Part shown: positions 1-7,051 of the stretch, piece after piece | Numbering within the stretch: the first letter of the stretch is position 1 | How the letters are laid out: each line of letters starts with the position of its first letter | DNA from: JANSWY01 sp038525605 | Lineage (GTDB): Bacteria > Bacteroidota > Bacteroidia > Cytophagales > Cyclobacteriaceae | Assembly (NCBI GenBank): GCA_038525605.1 | Contig: JBCBHL010000034.1 | Coordinates: 1 to 31,873 of the forward strand | Direction of reading: 5' to 3' | DNA length: 31,873 nucleotides | Translations under genes and position numbers: made by a program | Notes under the pieces: model-generated | What the model was told of the DNA's origin: nothing | The model's database searches: none | What the model saw: the letters and a program-made list of their open reading frames with translations, nothing else

Positions 1-211
1 GAAAATTTGATTTCTTTTGAACCTATTTCTAATAAACTTACTAAACTCACATACTAACTTAGAAGGTTACGAATTCGAAGTAACTGGTAATGGCATAAAA
101 GTAAACAAGTTGCCAGAGTCTGGATGTCCAGTTATCATTTGCGCACCTTCTAAGTTAGTATGTGAGTTTAGTAAGTTTATTAGAAATAGGTTCAAAAGAA
201 ATCAAATTTTC
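1..211. repeat. 67-bp perfect inverted repeat with 77-nt spacer, probable assembly fold-back
   Basis: Bases 1-67 are the exact reverse complement of bases 145-211, and 68-144 form the spacer. The match stops abruptly at 68/144. The right arm lies inside a long open reading frame, so a natural 67-bp perfect hairpin here is unlikely. A fold-back chimera at a sequence end is the simplest explanation, with 1-67 as the false arm. A genuine inverted repeat cannot be excluded from one window. Confidence 0.9.
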
Positions 212-739
212 ACATTCGGCTCTAACACTAATTTACTAAAGCATCATCTAGTTGGATCTATTGTTGTTTGTGATCTTGACCGTTCTGATTCTGATCATTT
301 TATTCAACATCATTTAAAAGAGTTATTGCAAAAACATGAAAACCCATCTTTAAGTACTTTAGTAGCTTTTCATCTAATTTTTCAATCAATCAAAGAAAAG
401 GAAGAGCTTCTTCAAGGTGAGAATGATATTAGAAAACAAAGAAAGTTGCTTGTAGACTATATAAATAAAAGCATGTTTACAATTTTCAATCAAAATATCA
501 GCTTTTCTCAATCTGGTCATTCTACTATTAAAGATTACAAGCTACTTAGAATAAGTAACACACTATTAACTCCAAGGTTCAGAAAAAATAAAAGCAAAGT
601 AAAGCTAGCACCAAAAATCCCTAAGTCAGTTGACAAATGGACAATCATTGGAGGTATTGTGGCAATACTTGGAGTTTTGGCTAAGCTTGATACTATCACC
701 TCATTTATAGAAAATTTAATAAAGTACTTTACCGACTAA
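17..739 (+). CDS. Hypothetical protein with C-terminal membrane anchor, 5' end unreliable
   Basis: I do not recognise this 240-residue protein. The frame opens with a TTG at 17, inside the inverted copy of bases 145-211, and a TGA at 8-10 closes it upstream. The first 17 residues are therefore probably artefactual, and the true gene should extend left of base 68 into sequence not given here. The body is hydrophilic and Lys/Asn-rich. It contains a short beta-like stretch around GSIVVCDLDRSD (about residues 80-92), which might be the core of a nucleotide- or phosphate-binding fold, but no family motif is clear. Near the C-terminus, after KWTIIGG, there is a single hydrophobic segment (about 207-225) followed by a short amphipathic tail, which suggests a tail-anchored membrane protein. 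The gene is isolated, with a hairpin terminator about 50 bases after the stop codon. Confidence 0.6.
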   Translation: MNLFLINLLNSHTNLEGYEFEVTGNGIKVNKLPESGCPVIICAPSKLVCEFSKFIRNRFKRNQIFTFGSNTNLLKHHLVGSIVVCDLDRSDSDHFIQHHLKELLQKHENPSLSTLVAFHLIFQSIKEKEELLQGENDIRKQRKLLVDYINKSMFTIFNQNISFSQSGHSTIKDYKLLRISNTLLTPRFRKNKSKVKLAPKIPKSVDKWTIIGGIVAILGVLAKLDTITSFIENLIKYFTD

Positions 740-790
740 CAACAGTGTCAGTAGGTGGGGATGTATGCTAATTGGGTCACTACTCAAGAC

Positions 791-832
791 AAAAGCCCGA
801 CTTCAATCAATAAAGATCAAAATCGGGCTTTT
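791..832. terminator. Hairpin terminator between the hypothetical gene and tRNA-Leu
   Basis: The arm AAAAGCCCGA (791-800) pairs perfectly with TCGGGCTTTT (823-832) across a 22-nt loop. T runs occur on both strands, so it can end the rightward gene finishing at 739 and the leftward tRNA-Leu transcript. Confidence 0.75.
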
Positions 833-848
833 CATGTTGAAAAAAATG

Positions 849-931
849 TGCCCAGGGAGGGAGTCGAACCCTCACGTCCGTAGGACACACGGCCCTCAAC
901 CGTGCCTGTCTACCAATTTCAGCACCTGGGC
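849..931 (-). tRNA. tRNA-Leu (anticodon GAG)
   Basis: Read on the minus strand from 931, the sequence folds as a type II tRNA. The acceptor stem GCCCAGG pairs with CCTGGGC. The D-arm contains AATTGGTAGAC. The anticodon stem is CACGG/CCGTG with loop TTGAGGG, giving anticodon GAG, which reads CUU and CUC leucine codons. A long variable arm (GTCC-TAC-GGAC) typical of tRNA-Leu follows, then T-stem GAGGG/CCCTC with loop TTCGACT. The discriminator base is A at 849. CCA is not encoded, so it must be added after transcription. The length is 83 nt. The 5' nineteen bases and the flank are duplicated at 1078-1143. Confidence 0.97.
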
Positions 932-978
932 ATATAGTGCTTATATTTATAGCAATATCTAAAGTATTTGCTATTTAG
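913..978. repeat. Copy 1 of duplicated tRNA-Leu 5' end plus flank
   Basis: This segment covers the first 19 nt of tRNA-Leu (complement strand) and about 47 bases of its upstream flank. It recurs at 1078-1143. The first 20 bases are identical, and the rest differs by scattered substitutions and small indels. Confidence 0.85.
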
Positions 979-1054
979 CTCAAAACTATTCCATTCCGAT
1001 CAACAAACATCTTCTTGTTTGCTGAACTCCTCAACCTGCCTGCCTATGCTCCGA

Positions 1055-1070
1055 CGCTGAAGCTTTGGCG
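1055..1070. repeat. Palindromic element A (core GCTGAAGCTTTGGCG)
   Basis: This is an imperfect palindrome centred on AAGCTT. The core at 1056-1070 matches the reverse strand of 1176-1190 at 14 of 15 bases. The two elements lie in opposite orientation on either side of the truncated tRNA copy. They resemble a short intergenic palindromic repeat; no function is evident. Confidence 0.6.
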
Positions 1071-1077
1071 CAAGCGT

Positions 1078-1143
1078 CCAATTTCAGCACCTGGGCAAAT
1101 GGTGCTTTTATTTACAGCAAAATCTAAGTTCTTTGCTAATTAA
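1078..1143. repeat. Copy 2: truncated tRNA-Leu 5' fragment plus flank
   Basis: Bases 1078-1096 equal the first 19 nt of the intact tRNA-Leu (minus strand). Bases 1097-1143 are a diverged copy of its upstream region. The tRNA body is missing: sequence abutting at 1077 is unrelated to tRNA and ends in palindromic element A. The fragment cannot fold as a tRNA, so it is a relic of a duplication, or of an insertion and excision at the tRNA gene. Confidence 0.8.
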
Positions 1144-1170
1144 GTCCTTTCCAGTCAAGTTCTTAGGGCA

Positions 1171-1202
1171 TTGCCCGCCGAAGCTTCAGCAAAGGAGGGC
1201 AA
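1171..1202. repeat. Palindromic element B, inverted relative to element A
   Basis: The ends TTGCCC and GGGCAA are inverted copies of each other. The interior GCCGAAGCTTCAGC is nearly self-complementary. The core matches element A in the opposite direction. It sits 14 bases beyond the egtD stop codon, but no T run follows on the minus strand, so a terminator role is not supported. Confidence 0.6.
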
Positions 1203-1216
1203 AAATAATCAAATAT

Positions 1217-2197
1217 TTAAATTGCCTGCCATAATGAGTCAACAAAATACCCTTTGGCATCTGTAAAATGTTTAAGAACTCTAAATCCGGATTGACCAGC
1301 AAGGGATTCAAGCTCTTTCACATCGTACTTTTTGGATATTTCCATGTGTATGGGCTCCCACTTTCGAAACTGAATAGAATGCTCAAGCTCTGGTAATTCT
1401 ACAGTTTGATTCTCTAAACTGAGCAGGTAACTTCTGCATTCGCCGGTGGCCGGGTCATAACTGGGCGCGTGTAGGAACTTGTCTTTGGAGAAATTGGCAC
1501 CAAAAGTATTGTTGATCCTTTCCAAGAGGTTCAGATTGAATTCTTTAGTCACACCCCTTGCATCATTGTAGGCGTTTAAGATCACCTCCGGATGTTTTTT
1601 GAGATCGACACCCAGAAGAAAATAATCACCTGCAGTAAGGCTTTGCCTAAGAAGTGTAAGAAAACCCAAGGCATCTTTCTGCGAAAAATTCCCAATGTTG
1701 GACCCAAGAAATAAAATCAGCTTTTTCCTAGTATTGTCAATGGAATTATTGCGAAGCATCTTGAAATAATCACCTTCCAATGGCTCCACAGTCAGCGACG
1801 GAATTTCATCTGAGAGCGTTTCTTTCAACTCATCAAGCACATTACCGGAAATATCGATCGGGTAATAAGTAAAATTCGCCTTTTGTTCTACGAAATGATT
1901 AAGCAACAATTTGGTCTTGTAACCATCTCCCGCTCCTAATTCGAATAAATCGAACCTCTGATCATTAGAAAGAATTTCCAGAACTTTATCCTTATGAGTA
2001 TCTAAAATTTCATATTCCGATCTGGTAAGATAATACTCATCGAGCTTCATTATTTGCTGAAACAGCTTATCTCCCTGTTTATCGTAAAAATATTTTGAAG
2101 ACAATCTTTTGGGACTGGCTAGCAACCCATCAAGCACATCTTTCCCGAATTCTTCTGTTTTTAAATCTGTTACCTGGTCGGTATTAATGTCATTCAT
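1217..2197 (-). CDS. egtD: L-histidine N-alpha-methyltransferase EgtD
   Basis: EgtD transfers three methyl groups from S-adenosylmethionine to histidine, giving hercynine (trimethylhistidine), the first step of ergothioneine synthesis in the cytosol. The 326-residue length fits the family. FELGAGDGYKT (85-95) is the SAM-binding glycine loop. DEYYLTRSEYEIL (53-65) and LFLGSNIGNF (162-171) match conserved blocks that, by family knowledge, shape the histidine pocket. HMEISKKY (284-291) matches the conserved Glu/Ser-containing C-terminal segment. The start is the ATG at 2197; a second, out-of-frame ATG lies two bases downstream. The gene lies 17 bases after egtB on the same strand, so the two are very probably one transcript. 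Nothing is truncated. An unrelated methyltransferase is unlikely given the combination of motifs and the egtB neighbour. Confidence 0.93.
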   Translation of the reverse strand: MNDINTDQVTDLKTEEFGKDVLDGLLASPKRLSSKYFYDKQGDKLFQQIMKLDEYYLTRSEYEILDTHKDKVLEILSNDQRFDLFELGAGDGYKTKLLLNHFVEQKANFTYYPIDISGNVLDELKETLSDEIPSLTVEPLEGDYFKMLRNNSIDNTRKKLILFLGSNIGNFSQKDALGFLTLLRQSLTAGDYFLLGVDLKKHPEVILNAYNDARGVTKEFNLNLLERINNTFGANFSKDKFLHAPSYDPATGECRSYLLSLENQTVELPELEHSIQFRKWEPIHMEISKKYDVKELESLAGQSGFRVLKHFTDAKGYFVDSLWQAI

Positions 2198-2214
2198 ATT
2201 TACAGAGTAAGAAA

Positions 2215-3507
2215 TCAGATAAATCTGGCCAGTCTGATCCCGTTAAAAAACCATTTTAATTGTGGATGAAAAAAATTTCTATACGTATGTCTGATATGGT
2301 TTGCAGGAGTTGCACATGAGCCTCCTCTCAATACCATCTGATTAATCATAAATTTGCCATTGTACTCGCCTACTGCGCCCTCTTTCGTCTCAAAATACGG
2401 GTATGGCAGATAGCTACTGTTAGTCCACTCCCAAACATCACCAAAAAACTGATAATTCTCTCTTGCTGCTTTAACAGGATGATAATGTTCTTTCTCAACA
2501 AAATTGGCTGCAGCGGGCACTTCCGGAGAATATTTTTTAGCAGCGATTTCCCATTCAAACTCAGTGGGTAACCTTAGCCCTCTCCATCTTGCATAGGCAT
2601 CTGCCTCATAAAAACTAACATGGGTGACCGGGGCGTCCATATCGATAGGATGTAATCCACCTTTTAGATCGAACCACACCCACGTACCATCAAGATGAAA
2701 CCAATAGGCTGGGTTTTTAAATTCCTCATTTTTTAGCCATTCCCAGCCTTCCATTAGCCAATACTTAAATTGCTGATATCCACCATCTTCAATGAATCTG
2801 AGGTATTCACCATTGGTCACTAACCGAGATTGCACTTCATAGGACTGTAGATACACTTTGTGCTGACCGAATTCATTATCGAAAGAAAACCCTGGTTCAT
2901 CAGCACCTCTTCCAATAACATAAGCACCTTCGTCTACCGCGAGCCAATCTGTCTGAACGGGTTCAGCATTTTTGTCTCGTTCGTCATCACTTGTAGCCCG
3001 ATAAACCGGAAATATAGGATTGCCACCAAAAATTCTCTTGATGTCATAAAGCATTAGCTCCTGATGTTGCTGCTCATGCTGTAAACCTAATACCAATAAC
3101 TCATCCAATTCATCGGAGACAAATTCAATGTTTTTCAATAATTCATTGATTCTTGTATCCACAAAAGCACGGTATTTAAAAATTTCCTTTACAGTAGGTC
3201 TTGTCATAAACCCACGTTCTGCCCTGATGGTTCTCTGGCCAACAGATTCGTAATAACTATTGAAAAGGAAATTATACTGATCATCAAAAACATGATAGTT
3301 TTCGTAAAACTGCTTTAGCACGAAAGTTTCGAAAAACCAGGTAGTATGAGCAAGGTGCCATTTTGGAGGGCTAACATCCACAACAGGCTGGACAACAAAG
3401 TCTTCATCGCTTAAGGTTTCACATAATTTCTCCGTCTGATTTCTAACCTGCAAGTAGCGATTCAATAGAGATTCAGCATCCTGGGTTGTCCTTTCCGATG
3501 TTAGCAT
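2215..3507 (-). CDS. egtB: Ergothioneine sulfoxide synthase EgtB
   Basis: EgtB is a non-haem iron enzyme that uses oxygen to join hercynine to a thiol (cysteine or gamma-glutamylcysteine), making the sulfoxide precursor of ergothioneine. The N-terminal DinB-like half carries the expected iron ligands: His54 in HLAHTTWFFE and the HEQQH pair at 144-148. The C-terminal half (about 185-430) is a formylglycine-generating-enzyme/sulfatase-modifying fold, with WRGLRLPTEFEWE, GDVWEWT and a final LRGGS...FFNGIRLARF block. The 430-residue length is normal. The gene is first in a two-gene unit with egtD. No glutamate-cysteine ligase (EgtA), amidohydrolase (EgtC) or C-S lyase (EgtE) gene is present in the window, so sulfoxide cleavage must be encoded elsewhere. 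There is no fused methyltransferase domain, which argues against an OvoA-type ovothiol enzyme. Confidence 0.92.
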   Translation of the reverse strand: MLTSERTTQDAESLLNRYLQVRNQTEKLCETLSDEDFVVQPVVDVSPPKWHLAHTTWFFETFVLKQFYENYHVFDDQYNFLFNSYYESVGQRTIRAERGFMTRPTVKEIFKYRAFVDTRINELLKNIEFVSDELDELLVLGLQHEQQHQELMLYDIKRIFGGNPIFPVYRATSDDERDKNAEPVQTDWLAVDEGAYVIGRGADEPGFSFDNEFGQHKVYLQSYEVQSRLVTNGEYLRFIEDGGYQQFKYWLMEGWEWLKNEEFKNPAYWFHLDGTWVWFDLKGGLHPIDMDAPVTHVSFYEADAYARWRGLRLPTEFEWEIAAKKYSPEVPAAANFVEKEHYHPVKAARENYQFFGDVWEWTNSSYLPYPYFETKEGAVGEYNGKFMINQMVLRGGSCATPANHIRHTYRNFFHPQLKWFFNGIRLARFI

Positions 3508-3821
3508 TGGTATATTTGCAATAGAGCGTCTTGGAACAGTAATATAAAAAACATCCCTTAAGCCATGAAGATTTATTTGAAAAATATTTAATCCCAGACG
3601 TGCTAATGATCAGGATATGGCCTAATATGGTATTAAAAAATAAAATCTTTAGTTCAAAAAAAGCCTCCCACGAAGGGAGACCTTTCACCACCAACCAAAA
3701 AACTCAAACAATAAATTGTTATTGTTTTTTATTATAACGTTAATATTAGCTAAATCGTCCCTTCTTCGAAAGAAAAATCTTCAAAATAGTCACATATGAT
3801 ACAATTTCCTAAGGGAATTAC
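3508..3821. other. Intergenic region upstream of egtB
   Basis: This 314-bp gap lies between the LytTR gene and egtB, both on the minus strand. It holds the terminator at 3656-3681 and must contain the egtB promoter, but I found no clear minus-strand TAnnTTTG box. The rest is AT-rich with no supported gene. Confidence 0.6.
3656..3681 (-). terminator. Terminator of the kinase-LytTR operon
   Basis: On the minus strand, GTCTCCC and GGGAGGC form a 7-bp stem with one G-U pair around TTCGT, followed by seven T residues. It lies about 140 bases beyond the LytTR stop codon and separates that operon from egtB. Confidence 0.8.
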
Positions 3822-4589
3822 CTACTGGTTTAGCCATTTTTTGAATGATCCTGATCTTTCCACGCTGACAATTACGTCCATCGCGTTGGGTGCCTCCGGT
3901 GTTAATTCAATTTTCACCCGACTTTTAGAATAGGCTACCATCTTATCGATAGAATAATAGCTGATGATGTATTTCCTGTTTATTCTAAAAAATACTTTTG
4001 GGTCGAGTCTGCCTTCCAGTTCGCCGAGATTCGTATTAATAATATGCTGGCGACCTGTTTTACCAACGAGATACGTATATCTGTCTTCGCTGAAAAAATA
4101 AGCCACCTCAGAAATTGGGATACTTTCGATTCTTTCTCCCAATGTAATGAGAAATCGCTCCTGATAGACATTTCCAGTGTAGGTTTTCAACGAACTAATC
4201 AAATCCTGTACATACAAACCTTCCGAAGATTTACCGTGAAGATTTTTATATTTATCAAGGGCCTTTTTCAATTCACTTTCATCAATCGGCTTTAACAAAT
4301 AATCGATGCTGTTTTGCTTGAAAGCCTGGATTGCATAATTATCGTAAGCAGTGGTGATAATAATGGGTGTAATGATGTTGAGCGATTCGAAAATCTCGAA
4401 ACAAAGTCCATCACCTAGTTGGATATCCGAAAATATAAGATCCACTTCATTTTCCTGAAGCCATTTAATGGAAGAAATCACACTGGAGGTTTTTGCCGCG
4501 ATTTCGACTTCCTCATCCATTTTAGTGATTACCTTTTCCAGGTCATCAGCGGCCATTTGTTCATCTTCTATGATTAATATCCGATACAT
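3822..4589 (-). CDS. LytTR-family response regulator
   Basis: This is a 255-residue two-component response regulator. The receiver domain (about 2-120) has the acidic pocket IIEDE (6-10), the phosphate-accepting Asp55 in FSDIQLGD, the Thr79/Thr80 switch region and Lys100 in LLKPID. The C-terminal LytTR DNA-binding domain (about 145-253) contains LITLGERIESIPISEVAYFFSE and the FFRINRKYII block typical of the family. It is encoded 10 bases after the REC-LytS kinase gene, its probable phosphodonor. A hairpin terminator follows. The target genes are unknown. egtB-egtD lies next on the same strand beyond the terminator, so a regulatory link is possible but only suggested by position. Confidence 0.92.
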   Translation of the reverse strand: MYRILIIEDEQMAADDLEKVITKMDEEVEIAAKTSSVISSIKWLQENEVDLIFSDIQLGDGLCFEIFESLNIITPIIITTAYDNYAIQAFKQNSIDYLLKPIDESELKKALDKYKNLHGKSSEGLYVQDLISSLKTYTGNVYQERFLITLGERIESIPISEVAYFFSEDRYTYLVGKTGRQHIINTNLGELEGRLDPKVFFRINRKYIISYYSIDKMVAYSKSRVKIELTPEAPNAMDVIVSVERSGSFKKWLNQ

Positions 4590-4599
4590 ACGTTTAAAA

Positions 4600-5616
4600 T
4601 TAGTCTTTAGGGTCTAAAATAGGAATCCTTGAATAATAAAAAGCTCCCTCCTGATAAAACTCAGGTTCTTTATAAGTCAGGTATCGCAATCGCTCTTTCA
4701 GGTTTTGCTGCCCTATTCTGGTAGAAACCTCCGGAATCAGCTTATGCTGAAATGAGTTTTTAACTACTAAATAATCATCCTCTATGTAGAGGAATATTTC
4801 CAGGGGTTGTTCTTGAGTAGCAATATTGTGCTTTATGGCATTTTCTACCAATAACTGACCAGAAGAACTAGGGATCATTTTTGAGAGTACCTGCTCACTT
4901 ATATCAATATCGTAAATCAGCGCATTTTTAAACCTAACTTTTTGTAGATAGAAATAGTTTTCGACAAAACCCAATTCATCTGCAACTGTCACTATGTTCT
5001 CGTCATTATGATCAAGCAAATATCGATAGGCAGCAGAAAGCTTTTGGATAAATTTCCTGGCATCCGGAGCTTCCGGTACCATCGCATGAAGGGTATTCAA
5101 ACAATTGAAAAGGAAATGCGGGTTTAACTGTTTCCTCAGGTTTTCAAGCTGAGACCTGATATATTCTTTTTCTTGTCTTTCCGTCTTTAATAATAGCTCC
5201 TGATTTTTATAGGATAGCGTCTTATTTTCGACCATCAGATGATGCGCTTCAAGAGCCTTTTCTATGGTGATCTTCATCTCATCATAGCTCCAGGGCTTGG
5301 GAATGTAGTGATAAACCTGTCCTTTATTGATAGCGTCAATAACGGTTTTCATATCGCTGTACCCTGTAACCAAAACCCTGATGGCCTCAGGGACTATTTT
5401 AAGTGAGCGCTCGAGGAATTCTACACCTGACATTTCCGGCATACGCTGATCAGTGAGAATCAGACTGATGTTCTCCGACTTTTGTAAGATTTCCAGTGCT
5501 TCTAATCCTGAATAGGCCGTATGAATGATGTGCTCACGCCTAAATGCTGATTTAAAGTAATCACAATTTCCTTTCTCGTCATCGACGTATAATATATTAA
5601 CTCCGGAGTTAGCCAT
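4600..5616 (-). CDS. REC domain-LytS-type sensor histidine kinase
   Basis: This 338-residue protein has an N-terminal receiver domain (about 7-125), with Asp12-Asp13, phospho-acceptor Asp56 in LTDQRMP and Lys107 in YIPKPW. A coiled-coil-like linker (about 125-158) follows. The C-terminal LytS/YehU-type His_kinase domain has catalytic His167 in QLNPHFLFN and the ATP-binding N-box LLVENAIKHN (255-264). The later glycine motif is reduced to IGQQNLKERL. No signal peptide or membrane segment is visible, so it is cytoplasmic and probably receives its input by phosphotransfer to its own receiver rather than by sensing a ligand outside the cell (inference). It is first in a two-gene operon with the LytTR regulator. 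Confidence 0.9.
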   Translation of the reverse strand: MANSGVNILYVDDEKGNCDYFKSAFRREHIIHTAYSGLEALEILQKSENISLILTDQRMPEMSGVEFLERSLKIVPEAIRVLVTGYSDMKTVIDAINKGQVYHYIPKPWSYDEMKITIEKALEAHHLMVENKTLSYKNQELLLKTERQEKEYIRSQLENLRKQLNPHFLFNCLNTLHAMVPEAPDARKFIQKLSAAYRYLLDHNDENIVTVADELGFVENYFYLQKVRFKNALIYDIDISEQVLSKMIPSSSGQLLVENAIKHNIATQEQPLEIFLYIEDDYLVVKNSFQHKLIPEVSTRIGQQNLKERLRYLTYKEPEFYQEGAFYYSRIPILDPKD

Positions 5617-5760
5617 TAATGTCAGGTTTATAACTAATTTAAGAAATCACCTTCAACAAAAGACAAGGTTTTCGATAAAACCTACTATAAATACGTTGAA
5701 AATTATAGCCAGTTTGCCTTTACGATCGTTATTATCATAATAGTTTTAAAAGAAGAATTA

Positions 5761-6474
5761 ATGATTGGTTACGATGATCAGCTTGCAAATACCTTTTCTC
5801 CATCTGATAGTGGACCAATCTATCAGGAAACCCTTATTGCTCATGATCATTTTTTTGCTGAACCGTGGAACGCCATTTCCTCATTAGCGATTGTGCTTCC
5901 GGCCATTTACTGGGCTATTAAACTAAAGAAACATCAGGTACGGGATTTTCTATTTATGTGGTATTGCATCCCTTTGTTGATATTAGGAGGAACAGGCAGC
6001 ACGCTTTATCACGGATTCAGGAATTCGGAATGGCTGCTGCTGCTGGATGTTTTACCAACTGCTCTCATGACCCTATCAATAGGAATTTTATTTTGGGTAC
6101 GTTACCTGAAAAACTGGTACATAACAATTGGCTTATTTGTATTGTCATTTATTTTCAGGTATTTCATTTATCAAGTAGCATCTGATCACACTGCCACCAA
6201 TATCGCATACTTTGTAACTGGCACGCTCATCTTTCTGCCTATTCTACTTTATTTGAAAAGAAATAATTGGCTTGGACTTAAATGGATTCTGTTGTCCGTA
6301 CTTTTTTTAGTCCTATCGCTTGTGTTCAGAGAAATTGACAGAAGGGGAATCTTCGGCCTGGAAATGGGAACACATTTTTTATGGCATTTGCTAAGTGGAG
6401 TGGGTGCCTACTATCTGGCCAGATTTTTGTACATACTGAGATTGTTTGAGTTGAATACTAATAAATTGGCATGA
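5761..6474 (+). CDS. Alkaline ceramidase-like membrane hydrolase (CREST superfamily)
   Basis: This 237-residue polytopic protein has about seven hydrophobic segments. It carries the signature set of the ceramidase/CREST family: FAEPWNAISS (32-41, the E-P-x-N motif), GSTLYHG (79-85, Ser80 and His84), Asp96 in LLDVLPT, and His205/His209 in GTHFLWHLLSG. In alkaline ceramidases the corresponding histidines bind zinc, and the Ser and Asp assist amide hydrolysis. A role in cleaving or remodelling the sphingolipids that many Bacteroidota make is a reasonable inference, but the substrate is not shown. The start ATG at 5761 follows an AT-rich region. Its stop overlaps the start of the CAP gene as ATGA, so translation is probably coupled. 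Confidence 0.78.
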   Translation: MIGYDDQLANTFSPSDSGPIYQETLIAHDHFFAEPWNAISSLAIVLPAIYWAIKLKKHQVRDFLFMWYCIPLLILGGTGSTLYHGFRNSEWLLLLDVLPTALMTLSIGILFWVRYLKNWYITIGLFVLSFIFRYFIYQVASDHTATNIAYFVTGTLIFLPILLYLKRNNWLGLKWILLSVLFLVLSLVFREIDRRGIFGLEMGTHFLWHLLSGVGAYYLARFLYILRLFELNTNKLA

Positions 6475-6965
6475 TGAAATACATGATTACATTGATTGTT
6501 TTAATGTTTTTTGCAAATCCTTCGGAAGAGGTTGACCCTAACCTAACCGACGAAGAGATCAAAATTCTGGTTGATGGTCATAACAAATGGCGAAGAGAAG
6601 TAGGCGTACCCGATCTTGAATGGTCTGAAACACTTGCCAATTCAGCTGCTAAGTGGGCTGCACAACTGAAAAAGCAGAATTGTGCCTTTAAGCACAGCAA
6701 TTCCAAATATGGAGAAAACCTGTTTACAGGCACTACTGGTTATTATGACGCAAGCAGTGCTATTCAATCATGGGGTGAGGAAATTAAATACTACAACTAC
6801 AAAAAGAATTCTTGCAAACCGGGTAAGATGTGTGGTCATTACACTCAGATGGTTTGGAAAACAACTACTAAAGTAGGCTGTGCTAAAGTAACTTGTGACG
6901 GTAGGGATACATGGGTATGCCAGTATGACCCACCTGGAAATTATGTAGGTAGAAAACCTTATTAG
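6471..6965 (+). CDS. Secreted CAP/SCP domain protein, PR-1-like
   Basis: This 164-residue protein has a short hydrophobic N-terminus (about 3-16, probable signal peptide) followed by a single CAP domain. Diagnostic blocks are LVDGHNKWR (33-41), FKHSNSKYGENLF (73-85), CGHYTQMVWK (121-130) and VCQYDPPGNYVG (149-160). The cavity residues His75, Glu82 and His123, plus a Glu in WGEE (101-104), are all present. Six cysteines (71, 115, 121, 137, 142, 150) match the count and placement seen in disulfide-stabilised plant and fungal PR-1 proteins, which is unusual for bacterial CAP proteins. Eukaryotic CAP proteins bind sterols or other lipids; the role here is unknown. Coupling to the ceramidase-like gene suggests a lipid-related job. 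Genes on the next strand converge at a shared terminator. Confidence 0.92.
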   Translation: MMKYMITLIVLMFFANPSEEVDPNLTDEEIKILVDGHNKWRREVGVPDLEWSETLANSAAKWAAQLKKQNCAFKHSNSKYGENLFTGTTGYYDASSAIQSWGEEIKYYNYKKNSCKPGKMCGHYTQMVWKTTTKVGCAKVTCDGRDTWVCQYDPPGNYVGRKPY

Positions 6966-6980
6966 CTGTTTGTACCTGAT

Positions 6981-7033
6981 GATAAAAAAGAGTTGCGGCA
7001 TCTGCTTCGCAGATGCCGCAACTCTTTTTTATC
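6981..7033. terminator. Bidirectional terminator, 25-bp perfect stem
   Basis: Bases 6981-7005 pair perfectly with 7009-7033 across a 3-nt TTC loop, with A runs before and T runs after the GC-rich core on both strands. It sits between the converging CAP and metalloprotease genes and should terminate both. Confidence 0.95.
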
Positions 7034-7051
7034 GACTATTCATTAATTTTC

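Noticed and set aside
765..962. Short open frame on the plus strand across the tRNA-Leu gene
   Set aside because: It is the antisense reading of a tRNA that folds completely on the minus strand, including the usual PGRESNPH-type tRNA artefact.
3511..3518. TATATTTG promoter-like box on the plus strand
   Set aside because: It points right, into a region with no plus-strand gene until 5761, and lies immediately before the minus-strand egtB start. Chance match in AT-rich sequence.
3473..3694. 73-codon minus-strand open frame upstream of egtB
   Set aside because: It overlaps both egtB and the terminator at 3656-3681 and shows no family resemblance or signal.
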